DNA of 64,000 nt from Fontibacillus panacisegetis (GCF_900102215.1 NZ_FNBG01000009.1:85844-149843); one strand, 5' to 3'; numbered from the stretch's first letter, positions 8,643 through 17,400 are shown. Numbers and translations: made by a program. The notes: generated by a model from the sequence alone, not told the origin.

Positions 8643-8891
8643 ATGCAACTATCTATTCGACTGTTCGCTAGTCTGGCCGAAACGCTCGGCGCTACTTCAC
8701 TGACATATCATGTCGAGAACAAGCCTTTAACTGCAGGAAAATTAAAAGAGCTACTTTCTGCTTCCTATCCCGATGCCGCATCCCAGATTGCCATATCAAT
8801 GGTGGCTGTTGATCAGGAATATGCTCCCGATGATACGATTATCAACGATGCCGCCGAAGTTGCGATCATCCCTCCTGTATCCGGAGGATAA
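8643..8891 (+). CDS. moaD: MoaD-like molybdopterin synthase small subunit
   Basis: An 82-residue beta-grasp sulfur carrier ending in VSGG; the C-terminal Gly-Gly is where MoeB adenylates and sulfur is loaded. MoaD delivers that sulfur to cyclic pyranopterin in molybdenum-cofactor synthesis. GGAGGTGATTG precedes ATG 8643, and an extended -10 (TGGTATACT, about 8603-8611) is a likely promoter. The gene is convergent with moeB, its expected activating enzyme. No moaE is in the window. The Gly-Gly tail could also serve HesA from the nif cluster, which is speculative. Confidence 0.87.
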   Translation: MQLSIRLFASLAETLGATSLTYHVENKPLTAGKLKELLSASYPDAASQIAISMVAVDQEYAPDDTIINDAAEVAIIPPVSGG

Positions 8892-8931
8892 GGCTGGAGC
8901 AGCCGCTGCTGCTCATTCAGCAGAACAACCC

Positions 8932-9942
8932 TTAATTCCCGATATAACGCGCATACAAGGTCTTCGCCCGGACAATATCATCAGTGCCTTGTACCAGTAC
9001 ACGCCCGTCGGCGAACAAAACCAGTCTTAAGCCCTCATTAAGCTGGGCCCGAAGCAGAAAAGGGTTCTCTTTAACACCATTGACAGCGGGCTCCAGCTTT
9101 TCCCGCCACAATAATAAATCAAACGGAGCATGTCCGGATATCTGTACCGATTCACGTCCGCAAAGTGAAATCTCTGTGTCTTCCTTTTGCATTAAGGCAG
9201 GATACTGCTTCAGCTGACAGCATGGGCAATCACTGCGAGGTTTCCCCAGCTTCATGGTATAAAATTGATTATGCCAAGCATCTATACTTACAAGCTCGCC
9301 CCGCTGCTGCTCTTCTGCTCCCACTAAATATTTGATAGCTTCAACGGCCTGATAAGAAGCGATGATATCCACAATCGGAGATATTACACCGACGGTATCA
9401 CAGGTTTGACCACCTGCATCTGGCGACTGCATCAGACATCGCAAACATGGTGTACTCCCTGGAATAAAAATGGCACTCATTCCCCGTGAGCTGACCGCTC
9501 CACCATATACAAATGGTATTCCCATCGAATAGCAAGCATCATTAAGCAGAAAACGGGTTTGGAAGTTATCTGTTCCATCCAGCACCAAATCGGTATTTTC
9601 CAGCAATTCATGAATATTGCTTGACGTAACATCCATAAATAATGCTTCCAATTGGATGGATGAATTTATTCGGCTAAGCTTCTGCTGCGCAGCTACCACT
9701 TTGGGCAATGCTTCCCGGGCATCTTCCTCATCATACAGCATTTGTCTTTGAAGATTGCTGTATTCTACATAATCCCGATCTATCATACGAACTTTTCCGA
9801 CTCCCGATCTGACCATGTGATTCGCCAGACTAGAGCCAAGAGCACCCATGCCTACAATACAGACGGAACTCCCGGCAAGCTTTTGTTGCCCGGTCTCGCC
9901 TATTCCCGCAAACAGCATTTGCCTTGAATACCGTTCTCTCAT
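8932..9942 (-). CDS. moeB: MoeB/ThiF-family E1-like adenylyltransferase
   Basis: 336 residues. Nucleotide-binding GMGALGS near residue 31, the downstream Arg/Asp residues of the E1 fold, two CxxC zinc pairs (CLRC near 167; CPCC near 243) and a Cys in the crossover loop (GGQTCDTVGVISP) are all present, as in MoeB. It adenylates the C-terminus of MoaD for sulfur loading. Length agrees with B. subtilis MoeB (339 aa). It follows the HTH/PBP-like regulator gene by 54 bp and is likely co-transcribed with it. Confidence 0.88.
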   Translation of the reverse strand: MRERYSRQMLFAGIGETGQQKLAGSSVCIVGMGALGSSLANHMVRSGVGKVRMIDRDYVEYSNLQRQMLYDEEDAREALPKVVAAQQKLSRINSSIQLEALFMDVTSSNIHELLENTDLVLDGTDNFQTRFLLNDACYSMGIPFVYGGAVSSRGMSAIFIPGSTPCLRCLMQSPDAGGQTCDTVGVISPIVDIIASYQAVEAIKYLVGAEEQQRGELVSIDAWHNQFYTMKLGKPRSDCPCCQLKQYPALMQKEDTEISLCGRESVQISGHAPFDLLLWREKLEPAVNGVKENPFLLRAQLNEGLRLVLFADGRVLVQGTDDIVRAKTLYARYIGN

Positions 9943-9996
9943 TTGTTCTCCTGCCCCCTGTAAAGGATTTAAATCCCCACATCTCTTTATTATGTC

Positions 9997-10989
9997 TTAC
10001 TCCGTTCCATTCTCAGCAAGCACCTGCCCGGTTAAGGAAACCTCATAGTCTCCCAGTGACAAAAGCTCTTCCTGAAACTCATGCGATTGCAGAATCTGCT
10101 GAAGCTGCATAATCCATTTTTTATTTTCCGGTTGTTTAAGAACTACCAGATCTACCTTCTCCTGAATTAGCGGAATAAATTCCAGCCCTTCAATCCGTGC
10201 CGGACGCTCACTCCCGACACCTACATCCGCCTGTCCCATGACAATCCGTCCGGCAACTCCCATATGTGTCATTTCCTCGTTCTGATAACCGGAAATAGAT
10301 GCAGGTGATATTCCATGTAAACGAAGCTGCTCATCCAGCAATACCCTTGCCCCCGAACCCTTCTCCCGGTTAACCAGTCGAATATCCCGTCGTGCGAGAT
10401 CATCCCATGTATGAATATTAAGAGTATTGCCTTGCTTTACATACAAGCCCGCTTTGCGTGTCACTAAATGAATGACCTTGTACGGTAATGATATAAACAA
10501 TTTTCGTATAAACGGAAGATTATACTCGCCAGTGTCACCGTCAAACAGATGAGTACTGACGATATCCGCACGACCGTTATACATAGCAACCAGACTATCC
10601 ATACTTCCGACAACCGAGCGCAGCGGCCTGATACGGGAGTTTTTTCTCTCCATAGCCTTGGCCAGTAAATCCAGACTTGCATCCTGACCCGTAATGATCA
10701 ATGATCTGATATCTCCCTCTTGATCCAGTCGTTCTTCTTCTATTGGTACTACGGGGCGATGTGCATCGGGCTGCTGCTGTATCTGGATGGGTTCCAAGCT
10801 GGTCGCAGGATTCATTTCATTTCTTGCATTCTGCTTATAAGCTTCCAAATCTGTTGAATCTACCCTGATTTGTTTGCCGACCCGGTAAGAAGGCAGTTCT
10901 CCCTTTTTGATCAGCTCATATACCGTTAACTTGGAAACCTTTAATAATTTTGCAATTTCCTCGGTCGTGTAAGAGATAGGTTCTGTCAT
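9997..10989 (-). CDS. HTH (excisionase-type) regulator with PBP-like ligand domain
   Basis: The product (330 aa from ATG 10989) has an excisionase/MerR-like helix-turn-helix at residues 8-55 (YTTEEIAKLLKVSKLTVYELIKKGELPSYRVGKQIRV) and a PBP-like domain from about 90 to the end. This two-part layout is known from putative molybdate- or tungstate-sensing regulators. Its neighbour moeB and the nearby moaD and nif genes support a molybdenum-related role, but the ligand is inferred. The start was moved from 11004 to ATG 10989 because AAGGAG lies 6 bp before the latter. TGTCA-type inverted repeats lie in its upstream region and may be its operators. Confidence 0.75.
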   Translation of the reverse strand: MTEPISYTTEEIAKLLKVSKLTVYELIKKGELPSYRVGKQIRVDSTDLEAYKQNARNEMNPATSLEPIQIQQQPDAHRPVVPIEEERLDQEGDIRSLIITGQDASLDLLAKAMERKNSRIRPLRSVVGSMDSLVAMYNGRADIVSTHLFDGDTGEYNLPFIRKLFISLPYKVIHLVTRKAGLYVKQGNTLNIHTWDDLARRDIRLVNREKGSGARVLLDEQLRLHGISPASISGYQNEEMTHMGVAGRIVMGQADVGVGSERPARIEGLEFIPLIQEKVDLVVLKQPENKKWIMQLQQILQSHEFQEELLSLGDYEVSLTGQVLAENGTE

Positions 10990-11005
10990 ATTTGACTCCT
11001 TCATG

Positions 11006-11020
11006 CGTCATTATTTGACA
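11006..11020. promoter_or_regulatory. CGTCA-N5-TGACA inverted repeat, candidate operator
   Basis: An inverted repeat 17 bp upstream of the regulator start codon. It shares half-sites with the perfect palindrome at 11107-11120 in the same divergent intergenic region. Binding by the adjacent HTH/PBP-like protein is inference. Confidence 0.35.
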
Positions 11021-11106
11021 ACTAAATTCATCTTACTTGGGTTCGATTTATTTTTCAATGCGCGATCATTTATACACATGACTTCAAGGCAAAAGCGCGC
11101 TCAATC

Positions 11107-11120
11107 TGTCATTAATGACA
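11107..11120. promoter_or_regulatory. TGTCATTAATGACA palindrome, candidate operator
   Basis: A perfect 14-bp palindrome in the intergenic region between the HTH/PBP-like regulator and the oxidoreductase genes. A related imperfect repeat, TGTGACGATTTACA, lies at 11159-11172. The spacing of four bases does not fit GlnR (seven), so a different regulator is implied. Confidence 0.4.
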
Positions 11121-11290
11121 TAATGCGTTATATAAAATACCGCGGATTTATAACAAACTGTGACGATTTACAAAAATTGCTAAAACCTATGATATATATC
11201 ACCACTCCCTCTCTTTTCAACCTGTAATTTGAATGAAAAAGACGCAAACAAATGGAATCATGATGTCATTTTACGAAAGGGGACATGTTC

Positions 11291-12301
11291 ATGGGAGGTC
11301 TTCCGTTAGTTAACAAGTTAGGATTTTATGAAATTCGTTTAGAGGCCATTGGGGGAATGGGAGCCAACCTCGCAGGTAAAATGCTCGCTGAAGCCGGAGT
11401 AAACGGGAGCGGGCTTAATGGTGTCAGCTTCTCCTCGTACGGATCGGAAAAGAAGGGCTCTCCAGTTAAAGCTCATATCCGCTTTTGCGAGCTAACTACA
11501 CAAATCCGCGACACCTCATCAGTTGAACATCCACATATGGTCGGTATCTTTCACGAGGCTCTTGCCAAGACCGTCCATGTAACCAGCGGCATCGGCCCTG
11601 ACAGCATCGTATTGGTCAACTCGACCAAAGCTCCTTCACAATTAATGGCACTGCTTGACATGCAGGGTGGAAAGATTGCAGCTATTGATGCTACGGGTAT
11701 TGCATTAAAGGAGAAAAACCGGGTCAACATGGCAATGCTAGGTGCCCTGTTCAAAATATGTCCATTTCTGGACCCGCAGGCAATGAAGGACATCGTCACC
11801 AAATCGCTCGGAGCTAAATATCCTCAAGCCATCGAATCCGCACACCGTACATTTGATCGAGGGTATGAAGAAGTGGTTTTTGAACAGTTTACATTAGAAG
11901 ATAATGGCCCACTCCTCGACTTCAAGCACTCAAACATTTCATCACTGGGTTATGAGAATCAGCCGATTGGAGGCATGATCACAAATCCCGGAGGCAATTA
12001 TTTGAAGGATCTGAGTATTTCCCGATCCGGTATGATCCCGTCCTACGATCCAGAATCGTGCATTAACTGCGCAGGTTGCGACAATGTTTGCCCTGACATG
12101 TGTTTTGTATGGGAAGAAAGAACCGACAGGAAAGGCAGATCCCAAATATTTCTGCAAGGGATTGATTACCAATACTGCAAGGGCTGTCTCAAATGCGTGC
12201 AAGCCTGTCCAACCAGTGCATTAAGCAGCATTAAGGAAAAAGAGGGCTATGCAGACAAGTATTCAGTCAAGCATCGCTTTGATCTTGCTGCGCAATTTTA
12301 A
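11291..12301 (+). CDS. 2-oxoacid:ferredoxin oxidoreductase, fused gamma-delta subunit
   Basis: The product (336 aa) joins a gamma-type domain (about residues 1-190; RLEAIGGMGANLAGKML near the start) to a delta-type ferredoxin domain with two [4Fe-4S] motifs, CINCAGCDNVCP and CKGCLKCVQACP, near residues 257 and 298. Together with the next gene it forms a CoA-dependent pyruvate or related 2-oxoacid oxidoreductase that reduces ferredoxin or flavodoxin in the cytoplasm. AAAGGGG is 8 bp before ATG 11291 and only 2 bp before ATG 11285, so 11291 is preferred. Its place next to the nif operon suggests it drives nitrogenase with low-potential electrons. Confidence 0.85.
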   Translation: MGGLPLVNKLGFYEIRLEAIGGMGANLAGKMLAEAGVNGSGLNGVSFSSYGSEKKGSPVKAHIRFCELTTQIRDTSSVEHPHMVGIFHEALAKTVHVTSGIGPDSIVLVNSTKAPSQLMALLDMQGGKIAAIDATGIALKEKNRVNMAMLGALFKICPFLDPQAMKDIVTKSLGAKYPQAIESAHRTFDRGYEEVVFEQFTLEDNGPLLDFKHSNISSLGYENQPIGGMITNPGGNYLKDLSISRSGMIPSYDPESCINCAGCDNVCPDMCFVWEERTDRKGRSQIFLQGIDYQYCKGCLKCVQACPTSALSSIKEKEGYADKYSVKHRFDLAAQF

Positions 12302-12320
12302 CAAAAAGAAAGGTGGGTTT

Positions 12321-14630
12321 ATGATGGCTATCGATTACAGTAAAGAGATTGGCTCCGCCAAGGTGGAGCAGCAATACGTGTATGAATCTGGAAATGAAAT
12401 GGCCGCATACGCTGCACAGCAAATTAATTATCATGTCATGGGTTATTTTCCGATTTCACCTTCTACCGAGGTTGCTCAATTTTTGGATCTTACTAAAACA
12501 ACCGGCCAGCACGATATTAAGCTAATTCCATCCGATGGCGAGCATAGCTCGGCAGGGATATGTTATGGTGCTTCGACAGCTGGGGGACGTGTATTTAATG
12601 CAACCAGCGCTCAGGGTTATATGTACATGCTTGAGCAAATGCCTGTTCAATCCGGTACACGACTGCCCATGGTCATGAACCTGGTCTGCCGCTCCATCTC
12701 TGGACCACTGAACATTCACGGAGATCATTCCGATTTATACTTCGCGCTAAATACTGGCTGGCCCATTCTGATGTGCCGTGATCCTCAAGCCGTGTATGAT
12801 ATGAATATTATGGCACTAAAGCTTGCGGAGGACCCTGAAGTGCGCCTGCCGGTGATGGTGGCATCGGACGGCTATTTCACTTCTCACCAAAAACGCAGAG
12901 TCCAGACCTTTATGCATCGGGAAGATGTAATGAAATTTGTCGGTGAGCAGCCGCCTGCCGGTTTTCCCCATACACTAGATCGTGAGCAGCCGATTTCCAT
13001 CGGTCCGTATATGAACGAGCCGGATTACATTAATAACCGTTATCAAATGTCTGAAGCCATGTACAAGGCCGGTGCAGTGTTTGAGCGGATAGCTAAAGAA
13101 TACGGTGATCTGACTGGTCGTTACTACCCTACTCTTGATCTGTACAGGATGGAGGATGCTGAAGTTGCGGTTTTCCTTATGAATTCTGCTTCGGAAATTA
13201 TTAAAGATGTAGTAGATCAGCTACGGGCTGAAGGGATCAAGGCAGGCTCCATTTCCCCTAATATTATCCGCCCTTTTCCACAGAAACAAATTGCTAACGC
13301 ACTGAAAAATGTGAAGGCCATCACCGTTGGAGACCGCGGAGATTCCACTGGCGGACATGGCGGAAATATGGTGAATGAGCTTAAAGCTGCACTTTTTACA
13401 CATGGCAACCACACAACCCAAGTGATTAGCCGGATTTACGGGCTTGGGGGTAAAGAGTTTTATGCAGAGGATGGACATCATTTCTTCCAGCTCGCTATTG
13501 AAGCCGCAAAAAGTGGTGAGGTCGCGGTCCCGTTTGATTTTTACGGACATCATCCTGGTGAAAGTGATAAGACCCCTATAAGACTGCTTAAGCCATTAAA
13601 ATTCGAGGATCTCAAAACGGGTTTGATCGAAATAGATAAAGACGAGCTCACCGGAAAACTCCGTGTAAAAGTTCCTCCTATGCGCTCGTTGGTTAAAAAG
13701 CCGAAACGTCTGACTCCAGGACATGGAGCATGTCCGGGCTGTGGTATTTTTTCCGGCCTAGAACTGTTCTTCAAAGGGATTGAGGGCGATATCGTAACTC
13801 TGTTCCATACCGGATGCGCTTATGTTGTATCTACAGGCTACCCTCATTCGTCGCACAAAGGAACCTTTATTCATAACCTCTTCCAAAATGGAGCCGCCAC
13901 ATTATCAGGTGTTGTTGAAATGTTCTGGGAGCGCAAACGCCGTGGTGAACTTGATGATCTTGGTCTGAAGGATGATTTTACCTTTGTTATGGTCACTGGA
14001 GACGGAGGTATGGATATCGGAATGGGTCCGGCGATCGGAGCAGCATTGCGCAATCATAGAATGATCATTCTGGAATACGATAACGAAGGCTACATGAATA
14101 CCGGAGCCCAGCTATCTTATTCCACTCCTAAAGGTCATCGCACTTCAACCTCAGGCGTGGGCAAAACTCAACAAGGCAAAGGCAGCCACCATAAGGATAC
14201 CCCGCAAATTATGGCGGCCACCAATATTCCTTATGTATTTACCGGAACGGAAGCCCATCCCCAGGATCTGGTGAAAAAGGCTGCCAAAGCTTGGTGGTAC
14301 GCACAAAATGAAGGACTTGTTTACGGCAAAATTCTTAGCGCATGCCCACTCAACTGGATGGCTGAGGATAACGCGGGAACATCACTTGTAGGAACAGCAG
14401 TAGACTCCTGTTTTTTCCCTCTATACGAAGTTGAACTCGGTATTACGACCATCACCTATGACCCTGAGGCCAAGAGCCAAAAGGTTGAACTGACCGAATG
14501 GCTGAAAAGAATGGGGAAAACCAGACATTTGCTTAAGCCGGAAAATGAAGCGATCCTGAAATCCTTCCAGGATGAAGTAGAACGCCGCTGGAGCCGCTTG
14601 AAGATCAAACATGCACACCCTGAGCTCTAG
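12321..14630 (+). CDS. 2-oxoacid:ferredoxin oxidoreductase, fused alpha-beta subunit
   Basis: The product has 769 residues. The alpha part (about 1-440) contains the pyrimidine-binding fold (YFPISPSTEVAQ, DGEHSSAGICYGAS). The beta part has PGHGACPGCGI (near 465, iron-sulfur Cys) and the thiamine-diphosphate motif GDGGMDIGMG…NEGYMNTGAQ near 560-590. It lies 19 bp after the gamma-delta gene, so both make one enzyme. The upstream frame opens at 12249, but the GGTGGG site selects ATG 12321 (ATG 12324 is an alternative). Pyruvate is the likeliest substrate; oxoglutarate or another 2-oxoacid is not excluded. Confidence 0.86.
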   Translation: MMAIDYSKEIGSAKVEQQYVYESGNEMAAYAAQQINYHVMGYFPISPSTEVAQFLDLTKTTGQHDIKLIPSDGEHSSAGICYGASTAGGRVFNATSAQGYMYMLEQMPVQSGTRLPMVMNLVCRSISGPLNIHGDHSDLYFALNTGWPILMCRDPQAVYDMNIMALKLAEDPEVRLPVMVASDGYFTSHQKRRVQTFMHREDVMKFVGEQPPAGFPHTLDREQPISIGPYMNEPDYINNRYQMSEAMYKAGAVFERIAKEYGDLTGRYYPTLDLYRMEDAEVAVFLMNSASEIIKDVVDQLRAEGIKAGSISPNIIRPFPQKQIANALKNVKAITVGDRGDSTGGHGGNMVNELKAALFTHGNHTTQVISRIYGLGGKEFYAEDGHHFFQLAIEAAKSGEVAVPFDFYGHHPGESDKTPIRLLKPLKFEDLKTGLIEIDKDELTGKLRVKVPPMRSLVKKPKRLTPGHGACPGCGIFSGLELFFKGIEGDIVTLFHTGCAYVVSTGYPHSSHKGTFIHNLFQNGAATLSGVVEMFWERKRRGELDDLGLKDDFTFVMVTGDGGMDIGMGPAIGAALRNHRMIILEYDNEGYMNTGAQLSYSTPKGHRTSTSGVGKTQQGKGSHHKDTPQIMAATNIPYVFTGTEAHPQDLVKKAAKAWWYAQNEGLVYGKILSACPLNWMAEDNAGTSLVGTAVDSCFFPLYEVELGITTITYDPEAKSQKVELTEWLKRMGKTRHLLKPENEAILKSFQDEVERRWSRLKIKHAHPEL

Positions 14631-14843
14631 TTCTCATCTTCACAGACTAACCAGATGAATATTCTCGTGGTACAAGTCCCAGATGAGTTGGGCAGAGGAA
14701 CGAAAACGTCTGTTAGCACAAAACACAGGAAATAAGTTCCTTTATATGATAAAAATCTAGACTATAGAGAGGGTTAGTTCCCTCTTACTCTATCGGTACG
14801 AATTTAAGTAAGTGAGAGTGTCAGCAACAGACCGAAAATCTAA

Positions 14844-14883
14844 AATAGCGGTGCCAGGGATAGCCTCCCTGAACACCGCTATT
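14844..14883 (-). terminator. Hairpin terminator between the oxidoreductase and nif operons
   Basis: AATAGCGGTG and CACCGCTATT form a perfect 10-bp outer stem around a second stem (CAGGGA…TCCCTG). On the minus strand it is followed by TTTT, so it can end the nif operon 42 bp past nifV; it also lies downstream of the convergent oxidoreductase genes. A related hairpin is found at 54527-54555. The rest of 14631-14843 holds another weak hairpin (about 14764-14793, ATAGAG…CTCTAT) and no gene. Confidence 0.6.
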
Positions 14884-14924
14884 ACTAAATCAAACCTGCT
14901 TTTTTGGGAACAGCCACCTTTTAA

Positions 14925-16052
14925 CTATCGTAATATTTCCTCCTCTGCCCAGCGTTTTAATTCACCCGTATCAACCGTCCTCTTACGCGCATCAGCTGTA
15001 TGTCGAAGACGCAGCAGCAACGCTTCAACTGTCTTCTCATCGGCATCAATGCCTTCTACGATCAACGCCTGTCTGACGGAACTCCGACCGGAATGCTTTC
15101 CAAGCACGAAGCTGTGATCAGTTCCAAGCTCTGAAGGATCAAATGCTTGATAGGTTCGTCTGTCCTTGACCAAGCCATCAACATGAATACCGGATTCATG
15201 GGCAAAAGCAAACTTTCCAAGCAGAGGTTTTGTATCCGGCAATTCCCGACCGGACGCTCTGGATACAAATTCCGCTAACGAACGAAGTTTATCAGAGCGT
15301 ACAGAACACTCACCATGATACAAATGCCTCCAGCCCATAACAGCTTCCTCTAAAGCAGTATTTCCGGCCCGTTCTCCTATGCCTAACACAGTTGTACTCG
15401 CCCACTGTGCTCCAGCCTCAATACCAGCCAGCGTATTCGCAGTTGCCAGACCAAAGTCATTATGGCAATGGATTTCTACCTCAATATCAGGCGGGCACAC
15501 GGTCAACAGCGTGGAAATTCGGGCAGATATCGTACCGGGATGATGAACGGACAAGGTATCCGCATAGCGGAAACGAGTTACTCCTTCACGGCGCAGCATA
15601 TGGACAAGATCCGCGAGAAAGCTGAATTCGGCACGGGAAGCATCCTCAAAACCAACTGACACCGTCAGCCCTTTATTAAGAGCATAACATGCTATCGATC
15701 TTCCCATTTCCATAACCTGATCAGGTCTTGCATTCAGCTTGGCTTTCATTTGTATTGAGGATACTGGCAAAGCGATATGCACCCAGTCCGCTCCCGTCAA
15801 CACAGAAGCATCTATATCAGACCGGATTGCACGGTTCCAGGTCAACAACCTCATAGGCAGCCCAAGCGAAACAATCGTGCTGATCGCTCTGCGCTCCTCT
15901 TCCCCCATGGCAGGAATGCCTATCTCTGCCTGTTCAACACCGCTGTCCGCCAAGCGTTTAGCGATTTCAAGCTTTTCATCAGCCGTAAACGATACACCTG
16001 CGGCTTGTTCCCCATCGCGCAATGTTGTATCGCATATCCGCATCTTTTTCAT
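14925..16052 (-). CDS. nifV: Homocitrate synthase
   Basis: 375 residues from ATG 16052, chosen because GGAGGG lies 4-9 bp upstream (the frame itself opens at 16091). HMG-CoA-lyase-like features are clear: RICDTTLRDGEQAAGVSF at the start, the metal site HCHNDFGLATAN near 195-206 and HESGIHVDG near 285. NifV condenses acetyl-CoA and 2-oxoglutarate to homocitrate, the organic ligand of FeMo-co. It is the last gene of the operon, 17 bp after hesA. A LeuA-like function is less likely given the context. Confidence 0.93.
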   Translation of the reverse strand: MKKMRICDTTLRDGEQAAGVSFTADEKLEIAKRLADSGVEQAEIGIPAMGEEERRAISTIVSLGLPMRLLTWNRAIRSDIDASVLTGADWVHIALPVSSIQMKAKLNARPDQVMEMGRSIACYALNKGLTVSVGFEDASRAEFSFLADLVHMLRREGVTRFRYADTLSVHHPGTISARISTLLTVCPPDIEVEIHCHNDFGLATANTLAGIEAGAQWASTTVLGIGERAGNTALEEAVMGWRHLYHGECSVRSDKLRSLAEFVSRASGRELPDTKPLLGKFAFAHESGIHVDGLVKDRRTYQAFDPSELGTDHSFVLGKHSGRSSVRQALIVEGIDADEKTVEALLLRLRHTADARKRTVDTGELKRWAEEEILR

Positions 16053-16069
16053 CCAGCCCTCCCTCCTCT

Positions 16070-16807
16070 CTACCCCTGACAGCATGTACAAGTGAGATTC
16101 CGTTTTACTGCAACGGTATAGCTGCTCATATCAAGCGTATTTATGCGGTGCATTACATTCATGAACGGTTTGCCGATTCCAGTTATCCATTTCACAGCTT
16201 CCATTGCAGCCATGCAGCCTGCCAAACCGGAGGTAGCCCCCAGCACCGGAAATCCTAGTGGTTCCCAATCCACACTGATTTGGGGGTACAGACATACGAG
16301 ACAAGGTGTCTTCTTTGGCACTATAGTAGTTATCGAAACTTCAAAACCGTACATGGCCGCTTCAACTAGGGGTTTGCCGGCAGCAACACAAAGACGGTTA
16401 AGCTCATATCGTTCGGGAAAATCATATCTCGCATCGATAACAATATCGGCTCCATTTACCCATGGCTCAGCCTCTTTATATGTTATCTTGTCATTGTAGC
16501 CTTCAATTTCAACCTCAGGGTTGATACGCCGCAGGTTTTGCATCGCCGTACCGATCCGTTCCTCTCCTATACATGAGGAATCCATTAATATTTGTCGGTT
16601 CATGTCCGGAAGCTGGATCGTTCCTTCGTGAGCAAGAATCAGCTTTCCCACTCCGGCCGCTGCCAGGTAAATGGCTGCCGTACCCCCGAGGCCGCCAATT
16701 CCAGCAACCATAACCACCGAACTCTTCAGCTTTTTTTGCCCTTCCTCTCCGAGCAGCTTCAACTGTCTATCATATCTGAAGGTTTGCTGTACAAATGAAC
16801 TCATCAT
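16070..16807 (-). CDS. hesA: HesA, E1-like protein of the nif cluster
   Basis: 245 residues with GIGGLGGTAA near residue 36, conserved E1 Asp/Arg/Gln residues (DMNRQIL) and two zinc CxxC pairs (CLVC, CTCC). The loop that holds a Cys in the window's MoeB has none here (DWEPLGFPVLGATSG), so it may adenylate without forming a thioester. HesA occurs in Paenibacillus nif operons and in cyanobacteria and has been linked to efficient nitrogenase maturation; the exact step is unsettled. GGAGGG is 7 bp before ATG 16807. Confidence 0.9.
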   Translation of the reverse strand: MMSSFVQQTFRYDRQLKLLGEEGQKKLKSSVVMVAGIGGLGGTAAIYLAAAGVGKLILAHEGTIQLPDMNRQILMDSSCIGEERIGTAMQNLRRINPEVEIEGYNDKITYKEAEPWVNGADIVIDARYDFPERYELNRLCVAAGKPLVEAAMYGFEVSITTIVPKKTPCLVCLYPQISVDWEPLGFPVLGATSGLAGCMAAMEAVKWITGIGKPFMNVMHRINTLDMSSYTVAVKRNLTCTCCQG

Positions 16808-16854
16808 CCAACATCCCTCCCATTAGTAACGGAACTAAGTAACGCCCCTGTTTT

Positions 16855-17400
16855 TTAGCGTTTTGCGGTGATCTCACTGTGCTTGCTGTGCCATTCCAAA
16901 GCCTCTCTCAGACTGTTAAGCGCAAACCTTTCCAATTTGATTCGGGATGAAAATGGAAATCTCAACCCGGCTCGCAATGTTGTTGAAATCAAGATTAAGC
17001 GACCGCTGGATACGATCGCTCTTCCAAATCCTTCGGAATTCATATCAACCATGCTTTGAACCAGACCATTTGTTTCAATCTCCAAGGTAAGAGCCATTGC
17101 CTGAAACACATTCTCCACTTGCTTGCGCAGTTTGGGACTGGGAGTACAATCCGCTCCTAATGCCAATTTTTCTTCAGCAGTAAATAAGGCCAATCGAGCA
17201 ATTTTTTCTTCTGTATTTAATCCGCTGCCCTTCTCAAAGTAATCATAAGCATCCAAAATTCGACTCAAGGACTTGTTAAATGTCGAGACTAATCTTTCAG
17301 CCTCCACTTCTGCGCAGCCTCCTTTTGCCGCCCTGTATAACGGCCCCTGCTCCTGTTCCTGTTCATCCTGCACGTCTTGGTAAGCTTCTGCTTCACTCAC
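16855..17400 (-). CDS. NifX-associated protein (DUF269), orf1 of the nif cluster
   Basis: 181 residues from GTG 17400 behind GGAGGGG. After a Glu/Gln-rich head (1-35), residues 36-175 match the DUF269 family found next to nifX in proteobacteria: …NGLVQSMVDMNSEGFGRAIVSSGRLILI… is the recognisable core. DUF269 proteins occur only with nitrogenase genes and are presumed to help in cofactor handling. Some Paenibacillus nif clusters have such an orf between nifX and hesA and others lack it. Confidence 0.85.
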   Translation of the reverse strand: MSEAEAYQDVQDEQEQEQGPLYRAAKGGCAEVEAERLVSTFNKSLSRILDAYDYFEKGSGLNTEEKIARLALFTAEEKLALGADCTPSPKLRKQVENVFQAMALTLEIETNGLVQSMVDMNSEGFGRAIVSSGRLILISTTLRAGLRFPFSSRIKLERFALNSLREALEWHSKHSEITAKR

